Source of the DNA: Gilvibacter sediminis
GTDB lineage: Bacteria; Bacteroidota; Bacteroidia; Flavobacteriales; Flavobacteriaceae
NCBI RefSeq assembly: GCF_028561565.1
Contig: NZ_JAQQTE010000022.1
Location: 212,299 to 276,298, forward strand
Length of the DNA stretch: 64,000 bases
Direction: 5' to 3'
Shown: one piece after another, positions 32,231 through 41,080 of the stretch
Layout: each line of letters opens with the position of its first letter
How positions within the stretch are numbered: the stretch's first letter is position 1
Translations under genes and position numbers: made by a program
The notes under the pieces: generated by a model
Databases searched by the model: none
What the model was told of the DNA's origin: nothing
What the model saw: only the letters and a program-made list of their open reading frames with translations

Positions 32231-33892
32231 ATGACTAAACGAACACAGATTTTCCTAAGCCTTTTTTTAACGGTTACAAGCCTTTTCCACGCCCAGCAAA
32301 TTGACCAATCGGCCTTAAAATCCTTAATAGATCAACAGATCGGTGATGACACCCCTGGTGTAGCCGTAGGTGTTGTATATAAAGGGGATGTGGTTTTTGA
32401 GCACTATGCGGGCTTTGCGAATTTGGAGTACCAAATTCCCGTTGACGATAAGTCGGTTTTCAATATTGCTTCGGTAGCCAAACAATTCACTGCAGCCATG
32501 GTTGTAGATCTTAGTTTGCAAGGTAAAATCAACCTTCAAGACGATCTGAGAACCTACTTGCCGGACTTATACACGGCTATTAAAGAACCCATTACACTAG
32601 AACAAATTCTAACACATACTAGTGGCATTAGAGATTATTGTGATCTGATGGCTGTACAGCGCAATCCTTGGTGGAGGCGTGAAGGTTTGAGCAATAAGAC
32701 GGTTTTGAAGATCCTTCAAAAACAACAAACGCTCAACTTTGAACCGGGCACGGATTATACCTACAGCAATAGTGGATATATCGTTTTAGCCGCGGTCATC
32801 GCAAAGGTTACCGGAGAATCCTTTGCAGACTATTCCAAAAGCTGGTTCAAATCCATAGGACTCAATCACACCCAATTCTCTGACAACTATATGGAAGTGA
32901 TTCCTAATAAGACCACGGCCTACGCCAATTGGGGAGACGGTCGCTGGCAGATCTATCCTATGATCACAGATCTACACGGAGACGGTTTTCTATATACCAC
33001 ACTAGCCGATATGCTCAATTATGAGAAGCAGATCCAGGCGGCCGTGCTTGCAGATCAAGATTCTTGGCAAGCTAAAACGCAACAAGCGTTAAATTTATCT
33101 CCAACAGGATACAGTTATGGTTTGGAGCAAGGTAGTTTTAGCGGACAACCCATGATCTATCATTCTGGAGCAACGGGAGCTTACGGAGCTCATGTAGCGC
33201 GTTTGCCACAAGATGAAATAGCTGTGTTTGTCATGAACAACGGTATTGTAGATGCCAGTTATTTGGCAACGCAAGTATTAGAAACCATTTACGGAGCGCA
33301 AGAGCAAGGTGTAGCTTCACCAAGTATGCCAGAGACTTTAGGGCCTAAACCAAAGGAAAGTTCAATTTTAGGCACCTATTTGCTGGAATCGAGCACGGAA
33401 GTTGCTATTGTAAAACGTAACGACACTTTGTTTAGAGAGATCAAAGGCGCCAACCCGGTGGCCCTGGAACACTTTAAAGGCAATGTCTACAAGTACACTA
33501 ACGGTTCGGGATTAGCCTTGGCCTTTGTGCCGAGTGAAAAGAGCCCAGGTAAAATGGACTTTGAAATGTATCATCCGCAGATACCCACGCGCAAGGCAGG
33601 CTGGCTGCCACCGCTTGAGATCATCCCAGAAGAACTTCAGAAGCTGTCAGGAGATTTTTCCAACACAGAATTGGATTCTGATATGCTAGTGCGTTATCTA
33701 GGCGAAAATCAGTTTACGGTGCAATTAAAGGACAGACCTTTAGATGCGGAACTCATACGGGCCAATACCATTAGGGTCAATGGCGGCTATATTTTGACTC
33801 CGCAGTTCAACGCAGACAACAGCCTTAAAGGATTTTCACTAAATTATGGTCGCGTGCAAAATGTGATCTACACGCCATCAGCTAAAAACTAA
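32231..33892 (+). CDS. Exported serine hydrolase (class C beta-lactamase/penicillin-binding fold)
   Basis: A 553-residue exported protein. A signal peptide ends near HAQ (residue 22). The beta-lactamase-type domain has the SxxK motif SVAK at residues 81-84, the YxN motif YSNSGY near residue 176, and the third motif as HSG near residue 313. A C-terminal domain of about 170 residues follows. Its activity could be on D-Ala peptides, esters or other acyl substrates; the family is broad and the sequence does not decide. It is the first gene of an operon with a LytS kinase (two bases downstream) and a LytTR regulator, so it may generate or consume the signal that the kinase senses. Confidence 0.88.
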   Translation: MTKRTQIFLSLFLTVTSLFHAQQIDQSALKSLIDQQIGDDTPGVAVGVVYKGDVVFEHYAGFANLEYQIPVDDKSVFNIASVAKQFTAAMVVDLSLQGKINLQDDLRTYLPDLYTAIKEPITLEQILTHTSGIRDYCDLMAVQRNPWWRREGLSNKTVLKILQKQQTLNFEPGTDYTYSNSGYIVLAAVIAKVTGESFADYSKSWFKSIGLNHTQFSDNYMEVIPNKTTAYANWGDGRWQIYPMITDLHGDGFLYTTLADMLNYEKQIQAAVLADQDSWQAKTQQALNLSPTGYSYGLEQGSFSGQPMIYHSGATGAYGAHVARLPQDEIAVFVMNNGIVDASYLATQVLETIYGAQEQGVASPSMPETLGPKPKESSILGTYLLESSTEVAIVKRNDTLFREIKGANPVALEHFKGNVYKYTNGSGLALAFVPSEKSPGKMDFEMYHPQIPTRKAGWLPPLEIIPEELQKLSGDFSNTELDSDMLVRYLGENQFTVQLKDRPLDAELIRANTIRVNGGYILTPQFNADNSLKGFSLNYGRVQNVIYTPSAKN

Positions 33893-33894
33893 TT

Positions 33895-34974
33895 ATGGAA
33901 ACCAACAAAACAGCCTGGCATGACAGAACCATAGCCAGTGTGCGGATCAAAGACATCTTGATCACCTTTGGGCTTTATATGCTCTTTGCGCTGATGTACC
34001 ATATTACCCTTTGGGTGAATCGCGCGGGTTATAACGATCCAGAAGACGCCATTTTTCAATTGGTGCCTTTCATTCGCCGCGGAGGGATGCAGTACACGAT
34101 TTTCTTTTTATTAACGATTCCCGTATGGCTGCTGATCTTTAGAGGACTCAAGGACTGGAAACTCTATCAACGCCTACTGGTACATCTTGTAACACTGCCC
34201 ATCTTTGTGTTTGGGTCTAAGTTTATATACTACGAGCTCAGCGAAGCCTGGGGCATGTGGCATTTGCAAGGAGGCGCTGAAGTCTGGGATGTGTATATTC
34301 CAGCGCTGTTCTATATGATTCAATTCGGATTCTTTCATGCTTATGAATACTTTAGAAAGAATCAGGAGAAACTAAAATTAGAGGGGGAATTGCGTCAAGC
34401 TGCTTTAAAGAGTGAGCTCTCCGCGATCAAAGCGCAATTGAATCCACACTTCTTATACAACGTATTCAATACCATCAACGCCTCAGTCCCACCAGGACAA
34501 GAGAAGACGCGAACCATGATCGCGCAGCTGTCTGATTTGTTTAGATATCAACTCCGCGCTTCTCAAGAAGAACTGGTGACTTTAGGGGAGGAGCTGGAAT
34601 TTGTAACCAAATACCTCGACTTAGAAAAGGCGCGTTACGGTGAACGTTTGTCTTTGAATTTTAATGTCGATGAGGCATTGTACGATGAAAAGATTCCGCC
34701 CATGCTCTTGCAACCTTTGGTTGAGAATTCCATAAAACACGGCCTTTCTAGCATTATTGAAGGGGGTTCCATCAGCATCAGCATCTTTAAAAAAGGAGAG
34801 AAACTCATGTTTGAGGTAGCCGATACCGGCGTGGGAATAGCAGACAAAGAAGCCGCTTTTACCAAAGGAATTGGATTAGCCAATACACATCTGCGCTTAC
34901 AAAAGATGTATCAATCGCAATTGGAGATCTTTGACAATCAGCCTCAAGGAGCCATCATAAAATTTGCCATTTAA
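33895..34974 (+). CDS. LytS-type sensor histidine kinase
   Basis: A 359-residue membrane kinase. Four hydrophobic helices in residues 20-160 precede a short helical linker (EKLKLEGELRQAALKSEL) and the His_kinase core with QLNPHFLYNVFN (phospho-His near residue 185). The ATPase motifs follow: LLQPLVENSIKHGL near residue 272 and DTGVGI/KGIGLANTHLRL near residues 310-335. It lacks the C-terminal 2TM domain of the kinase at 11879. It probably phosphorylates the LytTR protein encoded next, with which it overlaps by one base (TAATG). Confidence 0.92.
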   Translation: METNKTAWHDRTIASVRIKDILITFGLYMLFALMYHITLWVNRAGYNDPEDAIFQLVPFIRRGGMQYTIFFLLTIPVWLLIFRGLKDWKLYQRLLVHLVTLPIFVFGSKFIYYELSEAWGMWHLQGGAEVWDVYIPALFYMIQFGFFHAYEYFRKNQEKLKLEGELRQAALKSELSAIKAQLNPHFLYNVFNTINASVPPGQEKTRTMIAQLSDLFRYQLRASQEELVTLGEELEFVTKYLDLEKARYGERLSLNFNVDEALYDEKIPPMLLQPLVENSIKHGLSSIIEGGSISISIFKKGEKLMFEVADTGVGIADKEAAFTKGIGLANTHLRLQKMYQSQLEIFDNQPQGAIIKFAI

Positions 34975-35702
34975 TGCAGAAGGTTATTATTGTTGATGAC
35001 GAGCAGGCAGGACGCTCATTGATTCGGGAGTACTTGGAGGACTATCCAGAGCTTATCGTAATGGCAGAAGTCAACAACGGCGTAGATGCGGTAAAAGAGA
35101 TCAATCGCTTTAAACCTGACTTAGTTTTTCTAGACATTCAAATGCCCGGTTTGACCGGTTTTGAAGTGATCACTCGCTTGGATGAGCTGCCACAGATCAT
35201 TTTCTCCACCGCCTACGACAAATACGCTTTAAAAGCCTTTGAGGTGCATGCGGTGGATTATTTATTGAAGCCGTATACCAAAGACCGTTTTCGAGTTGCA
35301 GTAGAACGCCTGAGTAAGTCAGATTCGCAGCAAGCCTTGGCACCATTGACCAATACCTTATTGATGGACACGGCACATTATCCCGAGCGGGTCTTGGTTT
35401 CCTCCAACAAAAAGCTCATTACCATTGAGGTGGCGCAAATTCAGTGGATTGAAGCCTATGGTGATTATTCCAAATTGCATACCGCAGCTGGAAGTTTTGT
35501 GAGTAATTACGGAATCAGTGCTTTGGCAGATAAGTTGGATCCCAAGCTATTCTTGCGCGTCCACCGATCTTCTTTGGTCAATCTTCAAGCCATTAAAGAA
35601 GTAACTAAATACGGCAAAACCTATAATATCACCGTGAGTAGCGGAGATAGCGTTCGGGTAAGTCGCGGTTATGTTGAGGCCGTTAAAAAGCTCATCGTAT
35701 AG
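34974..35702 (+). CDS. LytTR-family response regulator
   Basis: A 242-residue regulator: receiver domain with IIVDDEQ, phospho-acceptor Asp54 (VFLDIQMPG), Thr/Ser in FSTAYDKYAL and Lys in YLLKPYTKD; then a LytTR DNA-binding domain from about residue 140 (VAQIQWIEAYGDYSKLHT, FLRVHRSSLVNL). It is the partner of the overlapping kinase gene and a candidate binder of the boxes at 32145-32173 and of the related sites at 8870, 11151 and 13215. A perfect palindromic terminator follows. Confidence 0.93.
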   Translation: MQKVIIVDDEQAGRSLIREYLEDYPELIVMAEVNNGVDAVKEINRFKPDLVFLDIQMPGLTGFEVITRLDELPQIIFSTAYDKYALKAFEVHAVDYLLKPYTKDRFRVAVERLSKSDSQQALAPLTNTLLMDTAHYPERVLVSSNKKLITIEVAQIQWIEAYGDYSKLHTAAGSFVSNYGISALADKLDPKLFLRVHRSSLVNLQAIKEVTKYGKTYNITVSSGDSVRVSRGYVEAVKKLIV

Positions 35703-35706
35703 CAAT

Positions 35707-35733
35707 AAAAAAACCGCCAATTGGCGGTTTTTT
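35707..35733. terminator. Bidirectional terminator between LytTR and LysM genes
   Basis: A 26-base perfect palindrome at 35708-35733 with six A, the core CCGCCAATTGGCGG and six T works in both directions. It ends the serine hydrolase operon on the plus strand and the LysM gene on the minus strand. Confidence 0.92.
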
Positions 35734-35750
35734 AAGTTTTCAAGTGTCAA

Positions 35751-36128
35751 TTACAGGTTAGGGATAACCAATTCTTGTCCTGGGTGGATCATATCAGGAT
35801 TCTTAAGGATGTCTGTATTGGCCTCAAAAATGGCTTGATACTTCATCGGGTCCTTGTAGTAGTGCTTAGCGATCTTGCTTAAAGATTCTCCACTGGCTAC
35901 AGTATGACGGTGGTAAACAGAATCATCAGCTACTTTGATGTCGGCCATAATGTCTGCAGGGCTTTCTCCGCCTACTTTTTTGATCTCATCCCACAAGAGG
36001 TTTTTCTCATAAGGAGTCGCTGCTGTACCCCATACTTTGAGTTGTCCGCCTTCTTCACGAACGTCTCCGTCCTGAATGTTTAGTTTTTCCCCTAAATCCA
36101 GTACACTTTGATATTTTGCTTTGATCAT
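35751..36128 (-). CDS. LysM domain protein (YgaU/Kbp-like)
   Basis: A 125-residue cytoplasmic-looking protein without a signal peptide. A short BON-like region covers residues 10-65 (GEKLNIQDGDVREEGGQLKV). A LysM domain covers residues 72-125 (YHRHTVASGESLSKIAKHYY, then IHPGQELVIP). This BON-LysM build is that of E. coli Kbp (YgaU), a potassium-binding cytoplasmic protein; the same role is a reasonable guess. A -7-like box TATCTTTA lies at 36163-36156 on the minus strand. It is monocistronic and ends at the shared terminator. Confidence 0.85.
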   Translation of the reverse strand: MIKAKYQSVLDLGEKLNIQDGDVREEGGQLKVWGTAATPYEKNLLWDEIKKVGGESPADIMADIKVADDSVYHRHTVASGESLSKIAKHYYKDPMKYQAIFEANTDILKNPDMIHPGQELVIPNL

Positions 36129-36238
36129 GTCTCTTAATGTTTAGTATTACTTGTTTAAAGATACGAATCAATGACAATACCTGATAGTCGCTAAGCTAAA
36201 TTTAATGACTGATTCCGTTTAAAGACGATTTTTGCATC

Positions 36239-36907
36239 TTATCGGATGTAGCCCAAACGTTTAAGATCTTCTTCTGTGCTGGTCTCATAAAGTTTTCCCT
36301 GCTGCAAAACTTTGATCTCACTGCAAAGCTCCATGACATCGTGGTAGTAGTGGTCGGTGATCAGCACCGCTTTGTGTTTGGCCGTTTCTTCTAACAGGAT
36401 TTTGATCTGTTCTATGGTCTTTGGATCGGTCATGGAAAAGGGTTCGTCCAGAAGTAAAACCGAATGCGGCATATAACATGATAGCACTACACCCAAATAC
36501 GTCCGTTGACCTTCAGAAAGCGAACTTACCCATTTCTTAGTGAGCTCATGAATACCCGGGGTATAGAAGATACGGTCTTGAACAGCTCCTTCCGGGCAAG
36601 CCATAGGAATTAGATCCTTTACTTTGAGTTGCCGCGGATACATGCCGTCTTGGGCCAAATAGGCGACCTTTTGCTGCCTAAAATTGTGATAGGGTTCGTA
36701 AGTCTCTTGATTGAGGTAGAAGGAGCCTGTATCGGCTTTAAGACTTCCAAAGAGTATTTTTAAAAGCGTGGACTTTCCGCAGCCATTGCGACCCAACAAT
36801 CCAAAAATGCCACCGGCATTGATCTGTAGGGAAACGTCCTCTAGTATTTTATTGGCGCCATATGACTTGGTGATATTGAGTCCGACAAGTTTCAAAACAA
36901 CACCCAC
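36239..36907 (-). CDS. ABC transporter ATP-binding protein
   Basis: A 222-residue ATPase with all ABC motifs: Walker A GLLGRNGCGKSTLLK near residue 35, a Q-loop in YLAQDG, the signature written as SLSEGQRTYLG near residue 130 (LSEGQ for LSGGQ), Walker B SVLLLDEPFSMTD near residue 150 and the H-loop ITDHYYHD. It overlaps the upstream small membrane-protein gene by 16 bases. That protein has only about three helices, so the pair lacks an ordinary permease unless it is encoded elsewhere. Substrate and direction are unknown. Confidence 0.9.
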   Translation of the reverse strand: MGVVLKLVGLNITKSYGANKILEDVSLQINAGGIFGLLGRNGCGKSTLLKILFGSLKADTGSFYLNQETYEPYHNFRQQKVAYLAQDGMYPRQLKVKDLIPMACPEGAVQDRIFYTPGIHELTKKWVSSLSEGQRTYLGVVLSCYMPHSVLLLDEPFSMTDPKTIEQIKILLEETAKHKAVLITDHYYHDVMELCSEIKVLQQGKLYETSTEEDLKRLGYIR

Positions 36908-37188
36908 AGAATTAATGATATCAGTGCTGCCAAAACCAACAAAAGCAACAGGTTGATATAAAAGACGTTCAGCAGTAAGCGTCCTGTGGTAAAACCCAGA
37001 TTATTATAGAAATTGAGCTGTTCCGCGTAGAAGGACCTAAACGCGAGATAGCCTACCACATGCGCTAAGAGGATGTAAATACCCATAGCCCAAATCAGAT
37101 CAATAAAGGCCCAACTCAAAAAGAATAAGGCCAATCCCGGGATCAGTTGACTCAAATAATAGTGGAGTAGGGCTCTCCAGTATTTCAT
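36892..37188 (-). CDS. Small membrane protein linked to an ABC ATPase
   Basis: A 98-residue protein with three hydrophobic helices: SQLIPGLALFFLSWAFIDLIW, YILLAHVVGYLAF and INLLLLLVLAALISLILWV. It matches no family I recognise. It begins nine bases after the stop of the propeller-amidohydrolase gene and overlaps the ABC ATPase by 16 bases, so it is translationally coupled to the ATPase. It may anchor the ATPase or be a reduced permease. The coupling makes it a real gene rather than a chance frame. Confidence 0.7.
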   Translation of the reverse strand: MKYWRALLHYYLSQLIPGLALFFLSWAFIDLIWAMGIYILLAHVVGYLAFRSFYAEQLNFYNNLGFTTGRLLLNVFYINLLLLLVLAALISLILWVLF

Positions 37189-37197
37189 GTGCTCCTC

Positions 37198-40100
37198 TTA
37201 GTTTGTTTGATGTCCAATATGGCAACCACAGCCAGGCCTTAAGAAGCTGTTACTTTCTTGATGCCAAGGAAACGCCTGATTGTAGCCTGGTTGTTCCCAG
37301 TAGAACGGCAATCTCTTTTTAGGGGAATTACCAACTTCATCCATAGTTGAGGTGTCGTACAAACGGCCGTTAACCATAGTGTACAATACGCTGTTGGTAT
37401 TTTGAATGTCCTCCAAAGGATTTTTATCCAGAATAACCAGATCCGCAAGCTTTCCAACTTTCAATGAGCCTATATCATTCCCAGCACCGATATATTCCGC
37501 GCCGTTAATTGTTGCCGACTGTAAGGCTTGTAAAGGAGTCATTCCTCCTTGAGCCAGCATCCAGGTTTCCCAATGAGCTCCCATTCCTTGTAATTGTCCA
37601 TGAGCACCCATATTTACTTTGACTCCAGCGTTTGCCAAGGCGGTCGTGGTCTGTGAATTCAAGATATGTCCATTGGTATACTCTTCCATAGGAATCATAG
37701 TACGGTGTCTGGAACGCGCGTCAATGACACTTCTCGGGGTGTATTTCAGCAGTTTTTCATTCTCCCAAACGTTGGTGGTTTGATACCAGTAGTATTCACC
37801 GCTCATACTGGAATAGTTTACAATATGTGTTGGGGTGTATCCCGTTCCTGAATTCTTCCAAAGCTCAATGACATCTTTGTAAACTGGAGCAATAGGAATG
37901 TTGTGTTCTACACCGGTATGCCCGTCCATCACCATAGTAAGGTTATGGAAAAAGGTGGATCCGCCTTCTGGAACTACATTGATGCCCAACTCACGTGCCG
38001 CTTGCATGACCTGCTGTCGCTGTTCACGTCTGGGTTGGTTGTAACTCTTCACAGAAGTGGCTCCAAAAGCTTTAGTTCTTTTTATGGCCGATCTGGCATC
38101 GTCTAAACTGTTGATCACTGCCTTAAAATCTCCATCGGCTCCATAAAGGATAAAACCGGTGGAGTAGATGCGTGGTCCAACAAGATTACCCGCTTTTACC
38201 ATTTCAGATAAGGTAAAGACCGTCTCCGTATTTGCTGAAGGGTCATGCGCTGTGGTTACACCAAAGGCCAAGTTGGCTGTTAGTTGCCAGTTTTGTTGCG
38301 TAGTGAGTCCGTAACGGAAGGCTCCCAAATGGGCGTGTGCATCAACCATTCCTGGCATTATGGTCTTGCCACTCATATCCATGACCTTAGAGCCGCTTGG
38401 AACGCTTATATCATCAGCCGCTCCAACAGCAGCAATACGATTGGCCTTGATGACTATGGTTCCATTTTCTATGACCTCGTCTCCTTCCATGGTAATAATA
38501 CGAGCATTGGTAAAGGCAATAACACCGCTGGGTTTATCCACGGCCGGTTGTAAACCAATTTTTATGCCCGATTCACTCATGTCGGTAGCCTCATCTTTTC
38601 CGCCAGGAATAAAGCCAAACTTATCGGTCAGATCGTTTTTAAAATATTCATCACCAAGCGTCCACATCATGGCTTTGCTATCTGAAGACCAATGTATATT
38701 GATCCCAGCATCCTTGCTTACTTGAACTACAGGGACATTTGTGCTGCTTGGAGTCAGGTCTTGCGTTTTTCCATTGAGCACCAAAGGGGCAATATAAGCG
38801 CGGTGCAAGTTGCTAAACCCGATCCATTGGTCGTCGGGACTCGGCACCAAGCGGTTGGCGTATTTTGAGCTCACGTGGGTATGTTTGTCCTGCCCGTTGA
38901 GATCAACACTGTGCAAGCTTTTGGTATTGTTTCCAAAGTAGGTACCTCCAGTTTGGTAATAGATCCGGCTGTCTGTGCTGTTGTAGCTTGGATATTCACC
39001 TTCTGTGGTGAGTTTCTTCATTCCGCTTCCATCGGCATTCATACTGTAAAGACCACTGTCTTTGGTGTAAGTAAAGCCTTGATCAGTATTTCCACCTTCT
39101 CGTCTAAAAGCGATCTGTGTTCCAGCTCTGTTGTAAGCCGGGGTTCTATAAATGGCTTTTTCTGAGGTCAATTTGGTCGCTGATCCACCTGTGGTTGGGA
39201 TGGAAAAAACGGCACCTTTTTCTAAGTCGTTCCAAGTAACGAAAACGATCCTGTTTCCGTTTGGGGAGAAGCTTGGCTCAAACTCGAAATCGGTGCCTTG
39301 AGTTAATCTCTTTGGTGTGCCGTTGGGTAAGGACTTGGTCCATAAATATCCTAAGGCGTGGAAAACAAGCGTTTTGCCATCGGGTGAGGTCACGGCTTGT
39401 CGAATAGCTTTACTGGTAAAGTCAGTATCAGAAATGGGCGTATTGAAATGCACGGTTTCTGCAAGTTCAACTTTTACATCCGCCTCAAAAGGAATCACAG
39501 AAAGGCTTAGGTCTGCAATATTGAGCTTGTGGATCTTTCCTTGCGCCCAAAAGACCAAATGCTTGTTGTCTGGCATCCAGTCAAAGTTTGGATAAACGCC
39601 AAAGATGGCCCAAGCCTCTTGCTGGTCTTTGTTCAGCGCATCAAATACAGGGTATTCTACTCCGGTCTCTAAGTTGTGGATGTATAAGGTTGATTTAGTG
39701 CGGACCCGTTTTACAAAGGCCATCATAGTTCCATCCGGAGAAAGCTGCGGACGCGCCGCTCCACCAGGACCTCCGGTCAATTGTGTGGTTTTCCCTGTAG
39801 CACACTCATATCGTTTTATGACGTAGATCTGCTTGTTCGGGTCTTTATTGTATTGAAAGAAGCCTCCAGGATAAACGTCCTCGCTGTAGTAGAGGTACTT
39901 TCCGTCAGGACTGATCACTGGCTCATTCACGTCTTGCTGATCGTTCTTGCGTTTGGTCAATTGAATTCCGCTTCCACCAGTAATGTGGTATTGCCACATT
40001 TCTCCAGCGCCTAAGGAACGCCCAGAAGTAAAGTGTTTACGAGCTACAAATGAAAATCCGTCTGGCATCCAAGCGGCATTGTTGAGCAGTCTAAAATTCT

Positions 40101-40482
40101 CTTTGGTGATCTGTTTGGCGTTGGAACCATCCGCATCCATAACCCAAATATTATCACCGCCACCAGCGTCACTGGTAAAGAGAATCTTGGTGCCGTCTGG
40201 GCTGAATCGGGGTTGAATTTCAAAAGGAATACCACTGCGCAACACTTTGGCCTTCCCGCCACTGGTTGAGAGGCTGTAAATATCACCCAGCATATCAAAG
40301 ACAATGGTCTTGCCATCAGGACTCACGTCCAGATTCATCCAAGTACCTTCGGTAGTCGTAAAGCGGTGGGTTTTGTAGTTGAAATCGTCTCCGGGAGCGG
40401 TAACGTCCCATGAAGCATCCTCTTTTTGTGCAAAGGTGAATGATACGCACAAGAGGCAAATTAGCGTGAATGATCGCGTCAT
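37198..40482 (-). CDS. Exported amidohydrolase with N-terminal TolB-like propeller
   Basis: A 1,094-residue exported protein. The signal peptide ends near FAQ (residue 18). Residues 35-640 contain repeated PD40/TolB motifs such as SPDGTKILFTSD, SPDGKYLYYS and SPNGNRIVFVTW. The C-terminal 440 residues are a metal-dependent amidohydrolase with VDAHAHLGAFRYG (HxH near residue 720), MDGHTGVEHN and MGAHGQLQGMGAH, and end with LKVGKLADLVILDKNPLE. It probably hydrolyses a peptide-like or cyclic amide substrate in the periplasm, with the propeller as a gate or binding platform. The substrate is unknown. Confidence 0.85.
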   Translation of the reverse strand: MTRSFTLICLLCVSFTFAQKEDASWDVTAPGDDFNYKTHRFTTTEGTWMNLDVSPDGKTIVFDMLGDIYSLSTSGGKAKVLRSGIPFEIQPRFSPDGTKILFTSDAGGGDNIWVMDADGSNAKQITKENFRLLNNAAWMPDGFSFVARKHFTSGRSLGAGEMWQYHITGGSGIQLTKRKNDQQDVNEPVISPDGKYLYYSEDVYPGGFFQYNKDPNKQIYVIKRYECATGKTTQLTGGPGGAARPQLSPDGTMMAFVKRVRTKSTLYIHNLETGVEYPVFDALNKDQQEAWAIFGVYPNFDWMPDNKHLVFWAQGKIHKLNIADLSLSVIPFEADVKVELAETVHFNTPISDTDFTSKAIRQAVTSPDGKTLVFHALGYLWTKSLPNGTPKRLTQGTDFEFEPSFSPNGNRIVFVTWNDLEKGAVFSIPTTGGSATKLTSEKAIYRTPAYNRAGTQIAFRREGGNTDQGFTYTKDSGLYSMNADGSGMKKLTTEGEYPSYNSTDSRIYYQTGGTYFGNNTKSLHSVDLNGQDKHTHVSSKYANRLVPSPDDQWIGFSNLHRAYIAPLVLNGKTQDLTPSSTNVPVVQVSKDAGINIHWSSDSKAMMWTLGDEYFKNDLTDKFGFIPGGKDEATDMSESGIKIGLQPAVDKPSGVIAFTNARIITMEGDEVIENGTIVIKANRIAAVGAADDISVPSGSKVMDMSGKTIMPGMVDAHAHLGAFRYGLTTQQNWQLTANLAFGVTTAHDPSANTETVFTLSEMVKAGNLVGPRIYSTGFILYGADGDFKAVINSLDDARSAIKRTKAFGATSVKSYNQPRREQRQQVMQAARELGINVVPEGGSTFFHNLTMVMDGHTGVEHNIPIAPVYKDVIELWKNSGTGYTPTHIVNYSSMSGEYYWYQTTNVWENEKLLKYTPRSVIDARSRHRTMIPMEEYTNGHILNSQTTTALANAGVKVNMGAHGQLQGMGAHWETWMLAQGGMTPLQALQSATINGAEYIGAGNDIGSLKVGKLADLVILDKNPLEDIQNTNSVLYTMVNGRLYDTSTMDEVGNSPKKRLPFYWEQPGYNQAFPWHQESNSFLRPGCGCHIGHQTN

Positions 40483-40510
40483 GTTAGTGAATTTTATTAA
40501 AGATACTCTT

Positions 40511-41080
40511 TTAGCGGGATTTTATGTTGGATGCGCACAATTCAATGATCTCCGCAATGCGCTTTTGTCGCGTTTCTTCGCGTTTGGCACTGTGCAGCCA
40601 ACTTAGATAACTCTTCCTATACCCACGGCTAAAGTTGTTGTAATTCTCAAAGGCCTGGGGATTGGCGTCAAATGCCTTTTGCAGATCAGGGGGGATGATG
40701 CCGTTTTCCACATCGTCCATGGCGGTCCAGGTGCCGGTCTCTTTAGCCAGATTGATCATTTTATAACCTGCTTCATGAATGAGGCCAACCGCTTCTAGTT
40801 CCGCAATGTATTTTTTATTCAGTGCAGACCAGTTGCTTTTAGGATTGCGCGGACAAAAGTATTGCCGTCGTTTACCGCCGCCAAGACTCTTTACAGTAGA
40901 ATCGATCCAGCCATAGCACAAGGCCACACGCACGGCTTCTTCCCAACGCATGGTGGGAATGTTGTTCTCCAGCTTATAAAAGATGAGGTAGATGCCCTTG
41001 GGATACTGTCCGTGATTGATCTCCAGCCAATCGCGCCATTCCACATCGCGTGGAAAATACAACTCTGGGCGTTCTTCCAT
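40511..41080 (-). CDS. YdeI/OmpD-associated family protein
   Basis: A 189-residue cytoplasmic protein. The N-terminal core has RWEEAVRVALCYGWIDSTVK near residue 45, and the C-terminal part has the family signature (NFSRGYRKSYLSWLHSAKREETRQKRIAEI). It lacks the DUF1801-like domain of the relative at 7179. Its start overlaps the stop of the M1 peptidase gene by one base (TGATG), so it is probably co-translated with the peptidases. Function is not settled, though members of the family have been linked to bacteriocin resistance. Confidence 0.82.
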   Translation of the reverse strand: MEERPELYFPRDVEWRDWLEINHGQYPKGIYLIFYKLENNIPTMRWEEAVRVALCYGWIDSTVKSLGGGKRRQYFCPRNPKSNWSALNKKYIAELEAVGLIHEAGYKMINLAKETGTWTAMDDVENGIIPPDLQKAFDANPQAFENYNNFSRGYRKSYLSWLHSAKREETRQKRIAEIIELCASNIKSR

